Below are positions 57,073-64,000 of a stretch of 64,000 nucleotides of DNA, piece after piece (within the stretch, counting starts at the first letter, position 1; every line of letters begins with the position of its first letter). The notes under the pieces are model-generated. The model was not told where the DNA came from. It did no database searches and was given only the letters and a program-made list of their open reading frames with translations. The translations under genes were made by a program, and so were the position numbers. The DNA is taken from positions 86,234 to 150,233 of the forward strand of contig NZ_JPHU01000009.1 of the NCBI RefSeq assembly GCF_000733125.1, in the 5' to 3' direction. The DNA comes from Parvularcula oceani (GTDB lineage: Bacteria; Pseudomonadota; Alphaproteobacteria; Caulobacterales; Parvularculaceae).

Positions 57073-57125
57073 GCGCTCTGCCCTCGCACTGGAAGCGCGG
57101 GCTTAGCGCGCTCCTCGGTGCGGCG

Positions 57126-57371
57126 CTAGCGAGCCGGAATGGCGGGCGCGGGCACGCTTGCGGGAACCGCGAAGGCGTCCGCGCCGTATTCCTCGTCGAA
57201 CAGGCCGAGCTGCAAGCGCTCTTCGGACAGGATCGCGAGCGAGAGGCCCACGACCAGTGCGAACAGAGCGACCGCCAGCTGGCGCAGCGCTTCGTGCGAC
57301 ATGGTCTTCGGCGCATGAAGCGGACCCGCGAAGACGGCGGGCAGATGAAGGTGATGGCCGAGTACTGTCAT
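57126..57371 (-). CDS. Small single-helix membrane protein
   Basis: 81 residues from the ATG at 57371, which has GAAGG just upstream; an ATG at 57302 would give 58 residues. It has a polar N-terminus, one hydrophobic segment (R-Q-L-A-V-A-L-F-A-L-V-V-G-L-S-L-A-I-L) and an Ala/Pro-rich periplasmic or cytosolic tail. No family is recognised. It precedes dcd on the opposite side of metZ. Confidence 0.45.
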   Translation of the reverse strand: MTVLGHHLHLPAVFAGPLHAPKTMSHEALRQLAVALFALVVGLSLAILSEERLQLGLFDEEYGADAFAVPASVPAPAIPAR

Positions 57372-57565
57372 AAAACCTTCATACAGTGCGCACCCTGTGC
57401 GCGTCAAGAGCAGCGGCCAATCTGTTTGACGGACGGCGCGACCTCCCCTACCCGCGAGAGCGGCGCCGGGTTTGGGCCGGCCGGCTTGCGGCGGCGCCTT
57501 TGGAAGAACACCGCTAAAAGGCCGGAATGCGCTGCGAAAAGAGCGCTTCGAGAGGAGCCCCCTCC

Positions 57566-58774
57566 ATGACGAAACCGCCCAAGCACCCCTATGGCCCCCG
57601 CACGCGCGCCGTCCGCGGCGGCATGAACAGGGCCTTCCAGGAGACCTCGGAAGGGCTCTTCCTGACGTCGGGCTATGCCTATGACAGCCCCGAACAGGCC
57701 GCGGCGCGCTTCTCCGGCGAGGATGACGGCTACATCTATTCGCGGTTCTCGAACCCGACCGTGCAGATGTTCGAGGAGCGCTTGGCGGCGATGGAGGGCG
57801 CGACCTGGTGCGCCTCCGCGGCGACCGGCATGGCGGCGGTCACCGCCGCTCTTCTGGGGCAGCTTTCCGCCGGCGATCACATGGTGGCCAGCCGCGCGCT
57901 GTTCGGTTCCTGCCGCTATGTCGCGGACGACCTGTGCTCGCGCTTCGGCATCGAGGCGGACTTCATCGACGGGACCGACCTGTCCGCCTGGGGCGAGGCG
58001 GTGCGGCCGAACACCAAGCTCTTCTTTCTGGAAACGCCATCCAATCCGGGCCTCGAAGTGCTGGACGTGCAGGCGATCGCGGATATCGCGCATCTGCATG
58101 GGGCGCGGCTGCTGGTCGACAACGTCTTCGCGACGCCGGTGCTCCAGCATCCGCTGGAGATGGGCGCGGATCTCGTCGTCTACTCGGCGACCAAGCATAT
58201 GGACGGCCAGGGGCGGGTCCTTGGCGGCGCGATCCTGGGCAATGACGAAGCGATCCTGGCCGACCAGCTCCGCCCCTTCCTGCGCAATACCGGCCCCGCG
58301 CTCAGCCCCTTCAATGCATGGGTGCTGGTCAAGTCGCTGGAGACGCTGGACCTCCGGGTCCGCGCCATGTGCGACAATGCCAGCCGGATCGCGGACGGCC
58401 TCGCGGCGCATCTGGGCAAGCCGCTCAGGGCCGTCACCTACCCCTTCCGCGACGACCACCCGCAGGCCGAGATCGCGCGGCGCCAGATGGAAGCGGGCGG
58501 CAGCGTCGTCACGATCGAATTCGCGGGCGATTCGGAGCAGGCGCAGGCGCAGGCCTTCCGCTTCCTCAACGCGCTCGAACTGATCGACGTGTCGAACAAT
58601 CTGGGCGATGCGAAGTCGCTCGCGACCCACCCCCGCACCACGACCCATTCGCGCCTGTCCGAAGAGGCGCGCCTCTTGCAGGGTGTCACGCCGGGCCTCG
58701 TCCGGCTCTCCATCGGGCTTGAGGACGCGGCGGACTTGCTCGGAGACCTCGACGCCGCCTTGCAATCGTGCTGA
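57566..58774 (+). CDS. metZ: O-succinylhomoserine sulfhydrylase MetZ
   Basis: 402-residue Cys/Met-metabolism PLP enzyme. The Schiff-base Lys is in Y-S-A-T-K-H-M-D-G-Q-G-R (about 207-218); Y-I-Y-S-R-F-S-N-P-T near 56 and E-T-P-S-N-P near 157 bind the cofactor and substrate. Q-G-R after the Lys and A-T-G-M-A-A are typical of MetZ. It makes homocysteine from O-succinylhomoserine and sulphide. Start set by GAGAGGAG. Confidence 0.92.
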   Translation: MTKPPKHPYGPRTRAVRGGMNRAFQETSEGLFLTSGYAYDSPEQAAARFSGEDDGYIYSRFSNPTVQMFEERLAAMEGATWCASAATGMAAVTAALLGQLSAGDHMVASRALFGSCRYVADDLCSRFGIEADFIDGTDLSAWGEAVRPNTKLFFLETPSNPGLEVLDVQAIADIAHLHGARLLVDNVFATPVLQHPLEMGADLVVYSATKHMDGQGRVLGGAILGNDEAILADQLRPFLRNTGPALSPFNAWVLVKSLETLDLRVRAMCDNASRIADGLAAHLGKPLRAVTYPFRDDHPQAEIARRQMEAGGSVVTIEFAGDSEQAQAQAFRFLNALELIDVSNNLGDAKSLATHPRTTTHSRLSEEARLLQGVTPGLVRLSIGLEDAADLLGDLDAALQSC

Positions 58775-58817
58775 CGGAGCGGGAATGATCTGGGGCGCAA
58801 CGGAACTGGGCGAGGAA

Positions 58818-59213
58818 ATGCTCTACGAGAGCATGACGCGAGGCATTCGCATCACGGTCGAGCCGGATTTCCTCGAAGAGGAGTCCGAGCCCGCCGACGA
58901 TCACTATGTCTGGGCCTATACCGTCCGCATCGACAACGTGTCGGACAAGGTCGTCACGCTGCGCCGCCGCATCTGGTACATCACGGATGCCGGCGGCCGC
59001 ACCGTCACGGTCAGCGGCGACGGCGTGGTCGGCGAGCAACCGACCCTGCGGCCCGGCGATGCCTTCGAATACACCTCCGGCACTCCGCTCGCGACGCCGT
59101 CGGGCCTCATGCGGGGGACCTATTCGATGGAGACCGACAGCGGCGAGATCTTCGAGGCGGAGGTGCCGGCCTTCAGCCTCGACAGCCCGCATGACTGGCA
59201 CCGGCTGAACTGA
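58818..59213 (+). CDS. apaG: ApaG domain protein (Co2+/Mg2+ efflux-associated)
   Basis: 131 residues from the ATG at 58818 (M-L-Y-E-S-M-T-R-G-I), which matches the family start; an ATG at 58785 is possible. The fibronectin-like fold has Y-V-W-A-Y-T-V-R-I-D-N, G-V-V-G-E-Q-P-T-L-R-P-G and F-E-Y-T-S-G-T-P-L. Biochemical role is not settled. It follows metZ on the same strand. Confidence 0.92.
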   Translation: MLYESMTRGIRITVEPDFLEEESEPADDHYVWAYTVRIDNVSDKVVTLRRRIWYITDAGGRTVTVSGDGVVGEQPTLRPGDAFEYTSGTPLATPSGLMRGTYSMETDSGEIFEAEVPAFSLDSPHDWHRLN

Positions 59214-59257
59214 AACGCCCGGCAGCGCGGCCTGCGCGGGCGTGCTAGCCTTCGCTC

Positions 59258-60088
59258 ATGACCGATGCTCCCTATACAATCGCCCATGACGGCCCCGTCG
59301 CCACGATCACGCTGAACCGGCCGGAAAAGCGCAATGCGCTGTCGGCGGAGTTCTGGGACGATTTCCCCTCCGTCATCGAGGACATCGACCGGTCCGGCGA
59401 CACCCGCGCCATCGTCCTCGCCTCGACCGGACCGCATTTCACCGCCGGAATCGATCTCGCCGCGTTCGGAAATACCGAGCGGCAGGACCTCGGCGCCGCC
59501 CGGGGGCTCGACTTCATGCAGGTGGTCGACCGGATGCAGCGGACCTTCACCGTCCTCGAAGAGGCGCGGGTGCCGGTGATCGCCGCGATCCAGGGCGGCT
59601 GCATCGGCGCGGGCGTCGACATGGCGACCGCCTGCGATATCCGCCTGTGCACCGCGGACGCTTTCTTCACCATCTACGAGATCGAGATCGGCATGACCGC
59701 CGATGTCGGCACCTTTCCGCGGATCCTGAACCACCTGCCCGAGGGCGTGGTGCGGGAGATGGCCTATACCGGCCGGCGGATGGGCGCCGAGGAGGCCGAG
59801 CGGCGCGGCCTCGTCAACCGCGTCACCGCCGATGCCGAAACCTGTCTCGCCGCCGCGCAGGAGCTGGCGCGGGAGATCGCGAAGCGCGCGCCGCTGGCAG
59901 TCCATGGCTGCAAGCGGGCCATCACCTATGGCCGCGACCATTCAACGGCCGATGCTTTGGAGTGGATCCGCCTGTGGAACGCCTCCATGCTCCAGCAGTC
60001 CGAGTTGATGGAGGCGATGCGGGCGAAGCAGACCAGGACGCCCGGGCAGTTCGCCGCGCTGCCGCCCATGCGGCGCCTGTCGGACTGA
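59258..60088 (+). CDS. Enoyl-CoA hydratase/isomerase family protein, dienoyl-CoA isomerase-like
   Basis: 276-residue crotonase. Oxyanion-hole segments are H-F-T-A-G-I-D-L (about 65-72) and G-C-I-G-A-G-V-D-M (about 114-122). The stretch A-C-D-I-R-L-C-T-A-D-A-F-F (about 125-137), E in Y-E-I-E-I-G and D in T-A-D-V-G-T match the three acids of delta(3,5)-delta(2,4)-dienoyl-CoA isomerase (ECH1). It probably acts in degradation of unsaturated fatty acids. Confidence 0.88.
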   Translation: MTDAPYTIAHDGPVATITLNRPEKRNALSAEFWDDFPSVIEDIDRSGDTRAIVLASTGPHFTAGIDLAAFGNTERQDLGAARGLDFMQVVDRMQRTFTVLEEARVPVIAAIQGGCIGAGVDMATACDIRLCTADAFFTIYEIEIGMTADVGTFPRILNHLPEGVVREMAYTGRRMGAEEAERRGLVNRVTADAETCLAAAQELAREIAKRAPLAVHGCKRAITYGRDHSTADALEWIRLWNASMLQQSELMEAMRAKQTRTPGQFAALPPMRRLSD

Positions 60089-60116
60089 TCGCAAGGCAAA
60101 ACGAAGGAGACCGGGA

Positions 60117-61541
60117 ATGGATGGAACAGTGACGGCGGCAGACGCTCTGCGGATGCAGTTCGACGCGCAGCGCGGCGCCTTCTCCTTCGAGCACGCACCC
60201 TCGGTCGCCGAGCGGCGCGAGAAGCTCGAGCGCCTCGCTGGCCTGATCCGCGCCTGGCGCGGACGGATCGTCGAGGCGATCGGCCAGGACTATGGCGCGC
60301 GCTCGGCGAACGAGACGCTCTTCGCCGAGATCGCGACGACCATCGGCAATATCGACGATCTGAAAAAGCATCTCGGCCGGTGGGCCGCGCCGCAGAAGTT
60401 CCGCAAGCCGCTCTCCACCATCCCCGGCCGCACCTATGTCCGCTACGAGCCCAAGGGCGTGGTCGGCGTGATCTCGCCCTGGAACTATCCCTTCCAGCTC
60501 GCCGTCGTGCCCGCAGCCACCGCGCTGGCGGCCGGCAACCGGGTGATGATCAAGCCGTCCGAGTTCACTCCCCGCACGGCGGACCTCCTGCGGGACATGT
60601 TCGCCGAAGGGTTTGCCGAAGACGAAGTCAGCGTCGTCACGGGCGGGCCGGAGGTCGGGGAAGCCTTCTCGCGCCTCCCCTTCGATCATCTCTTCTATAC
60701 GGGCTCGACCAAGGTCGGGCGTCTGGTCGCGATCGAGGCTGCGAAGAACCTGACGCCCGTTACGCTGGAACTCGGCGGCAAGAGCCCCTGCATCATGATG
60801 CCCGATGCCGAGCCCGACAAGCACAGCCGCCTCGTCGCCTTCGGCAAATGGTACAATGCCGGCCAGACCTGCGTCGCGCCCGACTACATGCTGGTGCCGC
60901 GGGGCAAGGCCGAGGCCTATGCCGCCGCGCTGTTGAACGAGGTCGAGGGGTTCTATTCGGACCCGGCGCGGGACCCCGACTACACGGCCATCATCTCAGA
61001 GCGCCACCACGAGCGGCTCACCGCCCTGATCGCCGAGGCGGAGGGCGGCGGCGCGACTCTGCGGCGGGCCCCCGCCGACGAAGCCGCATTGAAGGAGAGC
61101 CGCAAGCTCGCCCCGACCCTGGTCCTGAACCCGCCGGCCGATTGCGCCCTGATGCGCGAGGAGATTTTCGGCCCGGTCCTGCCAATCGTGGAATATGACA
61201 GCGTGGAGGATGCCGTCGCCTATGTGACGGCGCGAGATCATCCGCTGGCGCTCTATGTCTTCGGGAACAATGTCGAGGCCTGCGAGGCGGTGATCGCGAA
61301 GACGACCTCGGGCGGCGCGGCCGTCAATGCCTCGGTCCTGCAGGTCGGCGTCGAACACCTGCCCTTCGGCGGCGTCGGGAAGTCAGGCTATGGCGCCTAT
61401 CACGGCGAGGCGGGCTTTCGGGAATTCAGCCATGCCCGTTCGGTCCTGGTCTTCCCGCAAGCGGGCTTCCTGCAGAAACTGATCACGCCGCCTTACGGCA
61501 AGGCGTTCCGCTATCTGGCGAACAAGACGATCGGGAAGTGA
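60117..61541 (+). CDS. Coniferyl-aldehyde-dehydrogenase-like aldehyde dehydrogenase
   Basis: 474 residues. The start M-D-G-T-V lies 28 bases after the previous stop. N-Y-P-F-Q-L near 122, F-T-G-S-T-like Y-T-G-S-T-K-V-G near 198, E in L-E-L-G-G-K-S-P near 220 and catalytic Cys in G-Q-T-C-V-A-P-D-Y (about 254) are complete. This class III-like ALDH form, with a C-terminal membrane-proximal tail (P-P-Y-G-K-A-F-R), is commonly named CalB. The true substrate may be a fatty or aromatic aldehyde. Confidence 0.88.
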   Translation: MDGTVTAADALRMQFDAQRGAFSFEHAPSVAERREKLERLAGLIRAWRGRIVEAIGQDYGARSANETLFAEIATTIGNIDDLKKHLGRWAAPQKFRKPLSTIPGRTYVRYEPKGVVGVISPWNYPFQLAVVPAATALAAGNRVMIKPSEFTPRTADLLRDMFAEGFAEDEVSVVTGGPEVGEAFSRLPFDHLFYTGSTKVGRLVAIEAAKNLTPVTLELGGKSPCIMMPDAEPDKHSRLVAFGKWYNAGQTCVAPDYMLVPRGKAEAYAAALLNEVEGFYSDPARDPDYTAIISERHHERLTALIAEAEGGGATLRRAPADEAALKESRKLAPTLVLNPPADCALMREEIFGPVLPIVEYDSVEDAVAYVTARDHPLALYVFGNNVEACEAVIAKTTSGGAAVNASVLQVGVEHLPFGGVGKSGYGAYHGEAGFREFSHARSVLVFPQAGFLQKLITPPYGKAFRYLANKTIGK

Positions 61542-61552
61542 GGGAGCGAGGT

Positions 61553-61576
61553 CTGGCCCCGCTCGGCCGGGGTCAG
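61553..61576. terminator. Hairpin between convergent genes
   Basis: Arms CTGGCCCC and GGGGTCAG (one G-T pair) around an 8-base loop. It overlaps the stop of the minus-strand gene and has no T-run. Confidence 0.3.
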
Positions 61577-62031
61577 ATGACGTCCGGCCAGTAGCGGCGC
61601 TTGATGAGCACGCCGATGATGAGCGCGAGAAGGATCGGGCCGGTCACCACGCCGAGCGTGACGAAGAGGCCGAAGCCGACGCCCAGCGCAGCGACGCCGA
61701 GGGACAGAACGGTGGCGATCAGGGCGGCGGCGATGGCCACGAGCGCGGCGCCGAGGCCGATCACGAGACCGACCACGCCGGCAGCGGCACCGCCGGTGAC
61801 TTCGAAGAGCGAGAAGTCGCTGATCGTCCGGCCGTCGATATAGACCACGCCCTCGCCGAAGCGGTAGGCGGCGACGGTGAGCGAGACGGTGAGGATCGCG
61901 AAGATGGCGGCGCCGACCGTGACCGGCGCCTTGTGCCTCTTTTGCGGTGTGGAGATCGGACTGTCCGACTCCCTCCCCTCACGAAGCTCCGGTGTCGGGC
62001 GTTCGGCGAGCGAAGCGTCGGCGGTCATCAC
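61573..62031 (-). CDS. Membrane protein of unknown family
   Basis: 152 residues. A polar N-terminus (about 1-36, Pro/Glu/Ser-rich) precedes a membrane helix (about 37-57), a short polar loop (Y-I-D-G-R-T-I-S-D-F) and two or three Gly/Ala/Val-rich helices (about 78-142), ending K-R-R-Y-W-P-D-V-I. I do not recognise the family. It has a good promoter just upstream, overlapping the end of speB. Confidence 0.65.
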   Translation of the reverse strand: MMTADASLAERPTPELREGRESDSPISTPQKRHKAPVTVGAAIFAILTVSLTVAAYRFGEGVVYIDGRTISDFSLFEVTGGAAAGVVGLVIGLGAALVAIAAALIATVLSLGVAALGVGFGLFVTLGVVTGPILLALIIGVLIKRRYWPDVI

Positions 62032-62101
62032 GATTTCCCCAGTGTGGCTGCACGGGACAGGTCGTCGCAGCTTACAGGAGTTTCAAGACCCCTGCCTGCA
62101 T

Positions 62102-62130
62102 ATCATAGCATGGGTGTCAACTGGCGTCAG
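62102..62130 (-). promoter_or_regulatory. Promoter of the 61573-62031 gene
   Basis: On the minus strand CTGACG, 17 bases, TATGAT. It lies about 70 bases before the start codon and overlaps the last codon of speB. Confidence 0.5.
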
Positions 62131-63020
62131 CCCCGCATGGCGAAGTTGTAGCCCAACAATTTGTAAGCCAGCTTGGCGCAGAGGAAGTCGCAGGCATGCA
62201 GCTCGGGCTTGGGCGCCAGCTCGTTGATGTCGGCGCCGACCCAGTCCGAGACTTCCGCCGCCGCGCGCAGGACGCGGGTGACGTCGTCCCAGAACATGCC
62301 CCCCGGCTCCGGCGTGCCGGTGGCGGGCATGACCGAGCCATCGAAACCGTCGACGTCGATCGTGACCCACACCTTCTTGCCGCGCAGGGGCGCGATGATG
62401 TCCTCGATATTCCACTGCGCCTTGTCCTTGGCCCAGTGGATGTGGACCCGGTCCCGGTTCGCTTCGAGGAAGGGGATCTCGGTCCGGCTGATATTGCGGA
62501 TGCCGAGCGAGACCACGGACACATCCTCATGGCCGCCCTCGACAGGCTCGAGGCACCGCCGGATGGCGCAGGCATGGCTGTGCCGGTTGTCCTCGTAGAT
62601 GTCGCGCAGATCGGCATGGGCGTCGAAATGCAGGAGGACGAGGTCCGGGTGGCGGCGCACCAGAGGCCGGATCGCGCCGGCGGTGATCGTGTGTTCGCCG
62701 CCGAAGACGAGCGGGAAGGCCCCATCGCTGAGAGCGGTCTCGACCAGGTCGTCGAGCTGCTGGAGAGCGGCTTCGGGGCCCTTTGCGATTTCCGGCTGCT
62801 TCGCGACTTCCGTGTTGAAGCTGAGGATCGGCTCGCACCAGAGCTCCTCGTCGAAGAGCTCGACCTGGGGCGCCGCGGCGATGATGGCGGCGGGTCCGTC
62901 CGCCGCGCCATAGCCGTAGGAGACACTTTCTTCGTAGCCGAAGGGGATGACGCGAACCTTGGGCGCATCGGCCGGAATGGGATCGTGGTTCTCGTCGAAC
63001 ATGAGGGCGTAACGCGCCAT
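62127..63020 (-). CDS. speB: Agmatinase / ureohydrolase (SpeB-like)
   Basis: 297 residues from the ATG at 63020; the frame opens further upstream but overlaps speE. All Mn2+ ligands of the arginase fold are visible: G-G-E-H-T near 107, H-F-D-A-H-A-D near 130-136, and I-D-V-D-G-F-D near 221-227. Agmatinase makes putrescine. Its ATG shares one base with the speE stop (TGATG), so putrescine and spermidine synthesis are coupled. Other ureohydrolases (guanidinobutyrase) cannot be excluded. Confidence 0.88.
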   Translation of the reverse strand: MARYALMFDENHDPIPADAPKVRVIPFGYEESVSYGYGAADGPAAIIAAAPQVELFDEELWCEPILSFNTEVAKQPEIAKGPEAALQQLDDLVETALSDGAFPLVFGGEHTITAGAIRPLVRRHPDLVLLHFDAHADLRDIYEDNRHSHACAIRRCLEPVEGGHEDVSVVSLGIRNISRTEIPFLEANRDRVHIHWAKDKAQWNIEDIIAPLRGKKVWVTIDVDGFDGSVMPATGTPEPGGMFWDDVTRVLRAAAEVSDWVGADINELAPKPELHACDFLCAKLAYKLLGYNFAMRG

Positions 63021-63904
63021 CAGGCGAAGCTTCCTGTGTTGAGGATGGTACCGACATAGGCGGGAAGCGCGAAGGCGGCTCTGTGCACCTCCGGCGTGTA
63101 GTAGCGGAAGTCGAGGCCCGCGCGCGCGAGGCGCGAATGGATCTCGCCCTCGGCCGGGATGACGCCCCCTGCCCGCGCGAAGCCGAGCGTCATGATGCCG
63201 CCCGAATAGGCCGGGACGGCCATGGCGTAGAAGGTCACGCTCTCGAAGCTCTTGGCCTGGTTGTCGCGCGCCTTTTTCAGCTCCGCAGGCTGAAGGAAGG
63301 GCAGGCCGCACTGGGTGACCATGATGCCGCCGGGGTTCAGCCGCGCGCGGCAGTCGGCGTAAAACTCTTCCGTGAATAGAACCTCGCCCGGGCCGACCGG
63401 ATCGGTCGAATCGACGATGATGACGTCGTAGCTCAGCTCCTCGTTCTTCACGAAGGCCGCGCCGTCCGCGATCTGGAGGTTCAGCCGCTCGCTCTCGAAG
63501 GCGCCGTCCGAGACGCCGGGGAACCATTTCTTCGAGAAGTCGATGACAGACTTCTCGATCTCGACGAGGGTGACCTCCTCGACCTCCTCGTGGCGCAGCA
63601 CCTCGCGGATCACGCCGCCGTCCCCGCCGCCGATGACCAGCACGCGCTTCGCCGCGCCGTGCTCGTAGAGCGGCACGTGGGTAACCATCTCGTGATAGAT
63701 GAACTCGTCCGCCGTCGACAGCTGGATGAAGCCGTTCAGCGCGAAGAGCCGCCCGAAGCGCTCGTTCTCGAAGACGACGATGTGCTGGTGGTCGATTTCC
63801 CCCTCATAGAGGAGATTGTCGACGCGCAGGGCGTGGCCGATCTCGTCCGTGACCTGCTCCTTGAACCAGGTCTGGCCGTCGAGTTGGTAGAGGAAGTTGG
63901 TCAT
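63020..63904 (-). CDS. speE: Polyamine aminopropyltransferase (spermidine synthase)
   Basis: 294 residues from the ATG at 63904 (AGGACC six bases upstream); a GTG at 63928 is alternative. The N-terminal beta-strand domain has H-I-V-V-F-E-N. The Rossmann domain has V-L-V-I-G-G-G-D-G-G-V-I-R-E (about 86-99), and the D-S-T-D-P-V-G-P motif is near 165. It makes spermidine from putrescine and decarboxylated S-adenosylmethionine. Confidence 0.93.
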   Translation of the reverse strand: MTNFLYQLDGQTWFKEQVTDEIGHALRVDNLLYEGEIDHQHIVVFENERFGRLFALNGFIQLSTADEFIYHEMVTHVPLYEHGAAKRVLVIGGGDGGVIREVLRHEEVEEVTLVEIEKSVIDFSKKWFPGVSDGAFESERLNLQIADGAAFVKNEELSYDVIIVDSTDPVGPGEVLFTEEFYADCRARLNPGGIMVTQCGLPFLQPAELKKARDNQAKSFESVTFYAMAVPAYSGGIMTLGFARAGGVIPAEGEIHSRLARAGLDFRYYTPEVHRAAFALPAYVGTILNTGSFA

Positions 63905-63926
63905 GGAATTGGTCCTGATGCTGCTC

Positions 63927-63947
63927 ACCTCTCCCTCTGGGAGAGGT
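63927..63947. repeat. Short perfect palindrome, possible dispersed intergenic repeat
   Basis: Arms ACCTCTCCC and GGGAGAGGT with a 3-base loop, upstream of speE. The following bases (to about 63978) look like the non-coding body of such elements. No second copy is in the window, so the repeat nature is inferred. Confidence 0.35.
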
Positions 63948-64000
63948 CGAAGGCGCGTAGCGGCTTCGGGTGAGGGCTGGTCCCGGGTCCGGCCCCAACG

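Noticed and set aside
63021..63527. In-frame N-terminal extension of speB
   Set aside because: It runs through speE in another frame and gives no ureohydrolase sequence; the ATG at 63020 gives the complete family length.

Overview
The window is a gene-dense, GC-rich chromosomal segment of an alphaproteobacterium. The evidence is lineage-typical genes: a DivL-type kinase with tyrosine at the phospho-acceptor position, DUF2794, UPF0262, DUF1150, DUF3618/holin-like proteins, an NDUFA9-family protein, a two-domain dCTP deaminase and PdeM. TTAA-N7-TTAA-like sites of CtrA type lie before divL, the pilus operon and the pilin gene. A Caulobacterales, Parvularculales or Rhodobacterales-related bacterium fits; the species cannot be named from the sequence. 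No rRNA, CRISPR array, insertion sequence or prophage was seen.

Layout. 1-2018: divL, cut by the window edge. 2158-3525: M17 aminopeptidase. 3640-15477: a Tad/Flp pilus locus, with tadD on +, the operon cpaA-cpaB-cpaC-cpaD-cpaE-cpaF-tadB-tadC on -, a separate Flp pilin gene, a Crp/Fnr-like regulator and a secretin-N-domain protein. TadE/F/G are not in the window. 15491-19231: a four-gene overlapping operon pabB-pabA-pabC plus a degenerate ANL-family (adenylating) protein. 19337-26212: BI-1 protein, two DUF proteins, AEC and DHA2 transporters, 3-hydroxyacyl-CoA dehydrogenase, LMW phosphatase with UPF0262, and an M23 lipoprotein. 26355-33328: uppP, DUF1150, then the conserved block rnd, lptC-lptA-lptB-rpoN-hpf-ptsN on -.

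33404-33490: tRNA-Leu(CAG). 33631-37170: NDUFA9-like gene and a three-gene envelope-stress cluster with an EcfG-like promoter. 37237-39506: rplU-rpmA, a GNAT gene and obgE. 39706-44792: YghU-type glutathione enzyme, a DUF2459 protein with no ordinary start codon, trkH, phoB and phoU. 45052-50622: fasciclin lipoprotein, a small Flp-like membrane protein coupled to mutT, a parvulin, and secA. 50716-63904: NAD kinase, GMC oxidoreductase, degenerate EAL protein, pdeM, dcd, metZ, apaG, dienoyl-CoA isomerase-like crotonase, coniferyl-aldehyde-type dehydrogenase, a membrane protein, and the polyamine pair speB-speE.

How the parts connect. DivL acts on the CckA-CtrA cell-cycle relay, and CtrA-like boxes stand before divL, cpaB, the pilin gene and the EAL gene, suggesting cell-cycle control of pilus assembly. 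The pab operon makes 4-aminobenzoate for folate but carries an extra adenylation-fold protein that lacks two key motifs; it is the most unusual metabolic context here. All assignments come from reading translations by eye; no database search was run.
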